From Goniomonas avonlea (Eukaryota; Cryptophyceae; Goniomonadida; Goniomonadaceae), in the NCBI GenBank assembly GCA_003573635.1, contig QUTJ01031553.1, positions 1-12,695 of the forward strand: 12,695 bases of DNA, in the 5' to 3' direction. Each line of letters begins with the position of its first letter. The first letter of the stretch is position 1. The notes below the pieces were generated by a model, which was not told the DNA's origin, did no database searches, and worked only from the letters and a program-made list of their open reading frames with translations. Shown here one piece after another: positions 8,044-12,695 of the stretch. Made by a program: the position numbers and the translations under genes.

Positions 8044-9028
8044 CTAGTGCCATCGCCGATGCCCTCATTTAGGGTTTGGACTAAAATATTCCCGGTCAAG
8101 CCAGCTGGGTGGACCCGGGGCAGCTCGCTCGTCGAACCGCAGTAGAGTGCGTTCTCATGCCCCCCGCCTGGCGCCATTGGACTGGTTTGGCAGCTCGCTC
8201 GTCGAACGAAGAAGAGTGGCCCCCGCTCGGCGCCAGAATATCGCCACAGCGGGTTGGCGCTGTGTTGATATCATGGTTCACATGCTCAGCGTCGTGAGCC
8301 CCGCCACGGCCCGAGTTCCCGCCGGCAGAGGTCCCTGACAGCCACACACGAGATGCTCGGAGAAAGATCGGCGGACTCCTGACAATTGTCTCTCTGCCCT
8401 GGGTCGGTGCGCTCACGACAATGTTGTGTGGGCGAGGAGATGGAACGCACAAGTGCTAAGAGCCTGGTCGTGACAAGTGCGTATCTGCAACACAGTGCAG
8501 CGCGCTCCGTGGGAAACAGTATGCGTGCTGCAAGATGGACGTGTCTGCGTTGCTGGGTACGCAGCCGCTCGTCTATTCAATCGTTCAACAAACAAACAAA
8601 AGCATATTTATGAGGGTGACAGCGTCCTATGATGTTCGCTGGCCCTCTGCATAGGCTCACGGACGACTTGGCGCCCACTTACCGGGCTTGATATTTCAAT
8701 AATGTACTGATTGTGTTAGATTGACGGCCCATGACGTCCGTCCTTCGGGGGTGCCCGGGAACTTGGTTCGTTCTTTCCAAAACCGATATCGCAACGGGCG
8801 AGGTGCTATCCCCGCCCCGAGGGCCCCAGCAAACCCGCAGCATCGATAGATGTTACATGTTTGTTTTATTGAAACAAAATTCACGACCTGACAAAAGAAA
8901 ATCTCAACGGCCACCTTGTCCGCGGTCTTCCTACTCTCTGTGGTGGTGCTGCAACAGCCAAAGGGTAAAGACTCCCGGGTCAAGCAAGGACCGTGTCCGA
9001 CCGACACCTTTAAACCACGGTGCGGGGA
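8044..9028. other. Intergenic region with short duplications and unassigned open frames
   Basis: About 985 bases without a firm gene. Three items are visible. First, a duplicated word at 8119-8137 and 8189-8207. Second, overlapping open frames at 8096-8452 on minus (118 aa) and 8297-8459 on plus. Third, a plus frame 8460-8654 that is Cys-rich at its start (CVSATQC...ACCKM) and is in phase with the 8297-8459 frame but separated from it by a TAA at 8457-8459. Further on, TTGTTTTATTGAAACAA near 8861 is a small inverted repeat. A 180-codon plus frame starting at 8731 overlaps the secreted-protein gene and is probably a shadow. Confidence 0.4.
8119..8207 (+). repeat. 19-bp direct repeat, 70-bp period
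   Basis: GGCAGCTCGCTCGTCGAAC occurs exactly at 8119-8137 and again at 8189-8207. Sequence after each copy is also related (AGAGTG...GCCCCC...GGCGCCA), so this is a decayed tandem duplication of ~70 bp rather than an isolated repeat. Confidence 0.85.
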
Positions 9029-9964
9029 ATGCTCGGTGGTCTGCTCCTTGTCATTTTGTGCAGTTTCTCTGCGGACACGATGAAGTTGGACATCCTGATG
9101 TTCAAGTTCGGCCTTTTCGAGCAGGTCCCGCTCACCACCGCGGCTATGACCACCGAGTCGAAGTGGGCTGCTATCGACTCAACATGGAGTCCGGTACCGC
9201 AAGGACGGGCGCCTTGCCCCAACCCTCCTCTTCAACCAAGGAGGTTTTATCATTGGCTACCAAATGGTTTTAAGCACCAAGTCCGTTGCACTCGCGCATA
9301 ATCCAACTGCACCGATGCTCACACACCCTCTTTCGAAGTGGTCACAATTGTGTTCGCCAAGGAGACCTTTGTTGTGCCTACGACTGATAAGAGGCTCCGC
9401 ACCCCCGCCGAGTTAGGTCCAGAGTGGGGTGTGGAGGGCTGCTTCCCCTCCGGAACCCCGTTCGGCGGCCTGTACGGCATGGGGCAGCACTACTGGCGCT
9501 TGCCCATTCCTACTGGCACGCACAACCTGTGCCACAACATTGCACCAGCATTTTTGTACTACGATCAGCACGGAGACATGGTTGGCATTGGCGCTGCGCT
9601 GGCAAGCGAGGCAAAGCAGTCCCCAGCCGTGAATGGTGGGGCGCCAGCCATTCTCATGCCCAATGGCACTCTGTGGGAGTTCCCCAAAAACCCGCTTGCC
9701 CCATTTTTTTTCTCTTACAACACAGTTCGGAGGTATCCGTGCGCAAGCGACATCAACCAGTTCACCTGGCCGGCCAATTCAACATGGACAGCCATGAACA
9801 CGATGCACGCCTTTTACAAGATGCCGTTCAACCTGACGTGTGTACCATTCCCGAGTAAGTACACGCGGGGGTGGTGGACAGATGCACCAGACAACCACCA
9901 ACTCCCCACGCAGCGCGCTGGAGACAATGCGGGGGATGTGGATCTCGAGGTGATGAAGTCTTGA
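9029..9964 (+). CDS. Unrecognised, probably secreted N-glycoprotein (gene model uncertain)
   Basis: The ATG at 9029 opens a frame with a classic signal peptide (MLGGLLLVILCSFSADT). The same frame is open again from 9302 to the TGA at 9962. The C-terminal part reads well: GLYGMGQHYWRLP, FLYYDQHGDMVGIG, MPNGTLWEF, NSTW, AFYKMPFNLTC. Three N-x-S/T sites (NGT, NST, NLT) and four cysteines fit an extracytoplasmic protein. One phase-consistent model removes an intron at 9267-9338 (donor GTTTTAAG, acceptor TTCGAAG), giving 287 aa. However, between ~9180 and ~9300 the +1 frame looks more coding (HGVRYRKDGRLAPTLLFNQG, then IIGYQM, high GC at third positions). The alternatives are another intron, or two compensating indels from decay or sequencing error. 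A strong GTAAGT donor at 9855 could also give a different C-terminus. I know no family for it. Confidence 0.6.
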
Positions 9965-10230
9965 AAGACATCCCGGGCTTCTCAAGTGATACTCTTGGAT
10001 CATGGATAAAAAGCCGCTTCGTCAACAAAAAAAACCTGAGAGAATGAAAAACTTCTTATTTGAGTCCAAGCTCAGAAAGGTGGCCAATGACTATGTTCCT
10101 TCCCGTTTTCTCGCGGTCAATTTGAGGTTTGTTAGCATTAAGGATCTCGCGGAACCCGCCTGAGGGGGGTGGTACGCGCATTCAGATCATTCATCGAGTT
10201 GTTTTCGAGTTGTTTTGATGGGACTGTTTT
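9965..10230. other. Convergent 3' spacer with a 39-codon ORF and short tandem repeat
   Basis: The spacer lies between the secreted-protein stop and the CDC123 stop. A plus-strand ATG at 10044 opens a 39-codon frame to a TGA at 10161 (MKNFLFESKLRKVANDYVPS onward). It looks protein-like but is too short to trust. Just before the CDC123 stop, TCGAGTTGTTT is tandemly repeated (~10194-10216, 11-bp period). The spacer probably contains both 3' UTRs. Confidence 0.4.
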
Positions 10231-11187
10231 TCATTCTCGATTTACCCTGTAAGCCGTGCGTCCAATAACTTGGTCCGTGCTCAGGGCGGTGTGGGATGTG
10301 AACCCAGAGCGAAGGCAGTTGCCATCGGACACCCATGAAAACAAACACGCGCCCGTACTCCGAGCAAACGGGTTCAATTCTATCACAGTGCAGCCGGAAG
10401 GAAGAGCAGCGACATCCACCACACATTTCTCTTGGAGGTCGGCTGGCAGGCGCGGAACTATAGACCCGCACAGAAAATCCAGAATGGAACGCGCCAACTG
10501 CATCCCACCTGCGGGGTCTTGCAGCTCTGGAAACGTGGATGACGCCGCGTACTGTGACACCGCTGTGACTGTGCCTCGACTCACAAAACACCGAAACTCG
10601 GTCCACAGCGGAATCTGCTGCCACGGCCGCAACACAAGGGCTACGTCAACACCGCGATAAGCGTCAACGTCATCGCGAACACGCTGCGAGGTTGCCAACA
10701 ACTCAACAACATCTTTTCCTGTTTGGCATGCCATTGGTGGCAATATGCGCCATGTGTCACACTCCTGACGCCTTCTCAAGGCAAGGGCATCCTTCGGTGC
10801 CCGAGTGGACAGCTTGCAAAAAAATGACTCACCGAGCTCCACGGTGGGAAGAAACGACTGGACTCTGTGAGCTAGCTCAGTCAAATCTGGCAACTGCCCA
10901 CACCGCTCCAGGATAATACTGCTGTCAACCCAGTTCATACTCGGGTCCGCCACAGGTGTGCCTGGTTCCTGCCGCTGGAGGGCTTTGAAGTATATCGGGA
11001 AGAAGGCGTCGAAAAAAGTTGCGGTGGCATCCAGCTCCGCCTGGCTTAACGGCAAAAAGAATGCTGGGAAAGTGAACTCGCGCAAGGGTTCGAACCAGAC
11101 TCGAAAATCCACCGAATAGTCCTCTTCGAGCTCGGCCATTTCGCGCTGACCTTCTTGGCTTCTTGAGTGCTTTCCAGCGACTGCCAC
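10231..11187 (-). CDS. CDC123/D123 family protein, eIF2 assembly factor
   Basis: An intronless 318-codon ORF, near the ~330 aa usual for CDC123. The family signature is in order: aromatic N-terminal YSVDFRVWFEPLREFTFPAF (residues ~24-43), FFCKLSTRAPKDA (122-134; the family's Lys-x-Ser-x-Arg-x-Pro-Lys-Asp), LVLRPW (184-189), EFRCFV (197-202), SQY (211-213), VDV (257-259) and IELNPFARSTGACLFSW (269-285). Known role: an ATP-grasp-fold chaperone that binds eIF2-gamma and promotes assembly of the heterotrimer for translation initiation. Most homologues have Asp-Phe-Asn-Pro-Phe at the metal/ATP site; here it is Glu-Leu-Asn-Pro-Phe. Two starts are possible: Met1 (11187) or Met17 (MAELEEDYSVDF, 11139). 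The latter fits the family N-terminus better. It is divergent from the ankyrin gene. Confidence 0.92.
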   Translation of the reverse strand: MAVAGKHSRSQEGQREMAELEEDYSVDFRVWFEPLREFTFPAFFLPLSQAELDATATFFDAFFPIYFKALQRQEPGTPVADPSMNWVDSSIILERCGQLPDLTELAHRVQSFLPTVELGESFFCKLSTRAPKDALALRRRQECDTWRILPPMACQTGKDVVELLATSQRVRDDVDAYRGVDVALVLRPWQQIPLWTEFRCFVSRGTVTAVSQYAASSTFPELQDPAGGMQLARSILDFLCGSIVPRLPADLQEKCVVDVAALPSGCTVIELNPFARSTGACLFSWVSDGNCLRSGFTSHTALSTDQVIGRTAYRVNRE

Positions 11188-11311
11188 AACGCAGCCGTAT
11201 GGACATGTACGGACGTTTGTATATTCAGTACTAACTCGTAATAGCTAGGAATCGGCATCGATTATCCAGTTCCATTATCGGGTCACCGCGGGGTCGGGTC
11301 TTTGTCAGGCC
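11188..11311. promoter_or_regulatory. Short head-to-head intergenic region, likely bidirectional promoter
   Basis: Only 124 bases separate the start of CDC123 (minus) from the ATG of the ankyrin gene (plus). If Met17 is the true CDC123 start, the gap is 172 bases. Such spacing implies shared or overlapping promoter elements. TATTCAGTACTAACTCGTAATAG near 11221-11243 is the AT-rich part. I see no TATA box as clear as those at 911 and 1275. Confidence 0.5.
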
Positions 11312-12360
11312 ATGCAGCGCAAACAATTGCTGCAAGCAGCCCAAAATGGAAATGTGGCATTGATTAAACGGCTTTCAAAGGTGCATGCGGTCAATAATAA
11401 CCCGATTCACTCCGTGTATTGATGATTGCTCACCAGGGTGGATTGTTCAGCTCAGGAGTGCCTGCGGACACCTGTGACGAAGTGAGGTCCCCTTACCGAG
11501 AATCAAGACTGACTATTTGGCAGCATGGGGATTCCGCTGTGATGATTGCATCATCAAATGGTCATGTTGCAGCATTGCGCGAGTTGTTGAGTCAAGGAGG
11601 AAGTGTCAAACTCGTCAACAACGTGCGCTCTGTTGCTTCCGCGATTCTCCCTTGACGGTTCTTCAGGATGGCAACGACGCTCTCATTCAAGCTGCTCTCG
11701 GAGGACACCTTGACTGTCTTACTGCTCTTCTTGAGCAGGGCGCGGATGTTACCCTGCAAAATAGGGTACGCCAGAGCATAGCCGTCACTTTCCTTGACCT
11801 GCCTGCCAGTACGGTGCCACGGCTTTGATGGGTGCGGCGTGGGCTGGCCATCTGTCGTGTACCAACAAGCTGCTAGAGAGAGGCTCCAATATTCGCGCTG
11901 TTAATGAAGTGCGTGTCACCTTCCACACTCAGCTCCTTCAGTCATTCATCACTCGTTTACCCTCAGGATGGTTGGACTCCTTTCCACGGTGCAGCTTGGA
12001 ATGGACACGCGGAGTGTGTGCAGTTGTTGTTGCAAAAGAAGGCCGAGGTTGAGGCCCTCAATTCTGTGCGTCTTTGTGTCCGCGGGGTGCACCTTGCCAA
12101 CACGAATTGTCAGGATGGCTGGACCGCAATGCACGGCGCTGCATGGAACGGGCATCTGGACGTCCTCAAGGTATTGGTTGAATACCTCTTGATCTTGCGT
12201 CTTGGGGGGGGGGGGGGAGTTGTTACTCTGTTCCAATCCAATAAGTGATCTTTTCCGGTCGTCGAATTCAGATCCTTGATGTTGAATCTTGAGAGATTCG
12301 GGCTTATACATATCGCAGGTGTTATTTTATGGTGGAGCTGATCCATTTTGTCTCAACCGG
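11312..12360 (+). CDS. Ankyrin-repeat protein, one repeat per exon, 3' end not found
   Basis: Exons, all phase 0: 11312-11380, 11437-11481, 11524-11622, 11667-11765, 11810-11908, 11967-12065, 12114-12170, 12319-12360. They encode ~203 aa from MQRKQLLQAAQNGNVALIKR. Exons 3-6 are each exactly 99 nt and each is one 33-residue ankyrin repeat. Examples of repeat starts are HGDSAVMIASSNGHVAALRE, DGNDALIQAALGGHLDCLTA, YGATALMGAAWAGHLSC and DGWTPFHGAAWNGHAEC. Exons 7 and 8 (57+42 nt) together form one more 33-residue repeat, DGWTAMHGAAWNGHLDVLK plus VLFYGGADPFCLNR. The six introns up to 12113 are 42-58 nt; the next is 148 nt. Ankyrin arrays bind proteins; the specific partner cannot be read here. Exon 2 is the weakest call (its repeat is one residue long). 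After 12360 I find no further repeat, so the gene either continues beyond the window or ends in an unread exon. Confidence 0.88.
12171..12318 (+). other. Intron within the last ankyrin repeat, with 14-G run
   Basis: Donor GTATTGGTTG after LDVLK and acceptor CATATCGCAG before VLFYGGADP; 148 nt. It contains 14 consecutive Gs at 12204-12217. Removing it restores an exact 33-residue repeat, which supports the call. Without splicing the frame ends at a TAA/TGA soon after. Confidence 0.8.
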
Positions 12361-12406
12361 GTACGTTGTGCACCTCAATCAACCGGGTACGTTGTGCACC
12401 TCAATC
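12353..12406 (+). repeat. 26-bp tandem duplication spanning an exon end and splice donor
   Basis: TCAACCGGGTACGTTGTGCA plus CCTCAA occurs twice in tandem (12353-12378 and 12379-12404), followed by two further matching bases. The unit includes the last codons of ankyrin exon 8 (Asn-Arg) and the donor CGG|GTACGT, so the gene now carries two identical donors 26 nt apart. Confidence 0.9.
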
Positions 12407-12637
12407 TCCCGGCTTGCATGGAATCACCGTGATTTCGTGTGAATTCGTCTGAAGTCTGGATTCTGGTGGGGAATGGGAATTCCTATTGAGCATTTAAAAA
12501 GGGGACATCGTGTGAATTCTTGTGAATTCTGTGTAATTCTGTCTTCTTTGTCGCCGCTGCAGTCTTTTCTTCTTCCTGGACCGATCCACCGGAGGGGTGT
12601 ATGGTGGCCGCAGCTGTTTCCAGGATGTTTCATAACC

Positions 12638-12639
<2 letters not shown>
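12407..12639. other. Non-coding stretch, probable intron, with GTGAATTC micro-repeats
   Basis: No ankyrin-like frame is open here. GTGTGAATTC or TGTGAATTC recurs near 12438, 12510 and 12520, followed by the variant TGTGTAATTCTG. Acceptor-like CGCTGCAG (~12562) and TGTTTCCAG (~12623) exist, but the frames after them close quickly. It is most simply the next intron of the ankyrin gene. Confidence 0.4.

Positions 12640-12695
<56 letters not shown>
12640..12695 (+). repeat. (CT)28 microsatellite at window end
   Basis: A perfect CT dinucleotide run from 12640 to the last base. Pure runs at a sequence end often mark where assembly stopped. Confidence 0.95.

Noticed and set aside
8731-9273. 180-codon plus-strand ORF
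   Set aside because: It overlaps the signal-peptide frame, lacks a domain, and its codon third positions look non-coding; likely a shadow plus upstream spacer.
11085-11105. tRNA-like T-loop GGGTTCGAACC
   Set aside because: It lies in the CDC123 coding frame (Trp-Phe-Glu-Pro-Leu region) and no acceptor or anticodon stems can be paired around it.

Overview
The window is nuclear DNA of an intron-containing eukaryote, most likely a flagellated protist or alga. It carries a RIB43A-family ciliary doublet-microtubule gene, short (42-58 nt) spliceosomal introns with GT...AG ends, a CDC123-type eIF2 assembly factor, a RING E3 ubiquitin ligase and an ankyrin-repeat gene. The code looks standard, with TAA and TGA closing genes and no reassigned stops needed. 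A degenerate TTTAGGG-like array occurs inside the window. I cannot name the lineage from this.

Layout. Bases 1-640 are a complex minisatellite. Bases 874-1470 hold two ~130-bp duplicated blocks, each with a TATAAATAT box, separated and followed by a long purine-rich (GA) tract. Bases 1470-2266 have no gene I can support. Bases 2267-3424 (+) encode RIB43A, intronless. Bases 3425-3837 are a convergent 3' spacer. Bases 3838-4581 (-) are an unrecognised 247-aa Ser/Pro-rich ORF with a possible CxxC-x22-CxxC zinc ribbon. Bases 4582-5048 are a divergent intergenic/promoter region. Bases 5049-8043 (+) encode an eight-exon MGRN1/RNF157/LUL-like RING E3 ligase, rebuilt here by phase-consistent splicing. 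Its RING finger is split by a 575-nt intron carrying the telomere-like array. Bases 8044-9028 contain short duplications and open frames but no firm gene. Bases 9029-9964 (+) encode an unrecognised, probably secreted N-glycoprotein whose reading frame appears to change around 9180-9340. Bases 10231-11187 (-) encode a CDC123/D123 homologue. It is divergent, across ~124 bp, from an ankyrin-repeat gene starting at 11312 (+) and running to at least 12360. In that gene successive exons are exactly one 33-codon repeat (99 nt). The window ends in a 56-base CT microsatellite, probably an assembly limit.

The genes are ordinary independent eukaryotic loci (cilium, translation-factor assembly, ubiquitylation, protein-protein scaffolding), not an operon-like system. 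The points of interest are gene architecture: the repeat-per-exon ankyrin gene, a tandem duplication that copies a splice donor, the telomere-like array inside a RING-splitting intron, an apparently membrane-anchored MGRN1-like ligase, and a recurrent GTRCGY splice-donor style. All exon models come from reading frame and splice-site phase only; no transcript or database evidence was available.
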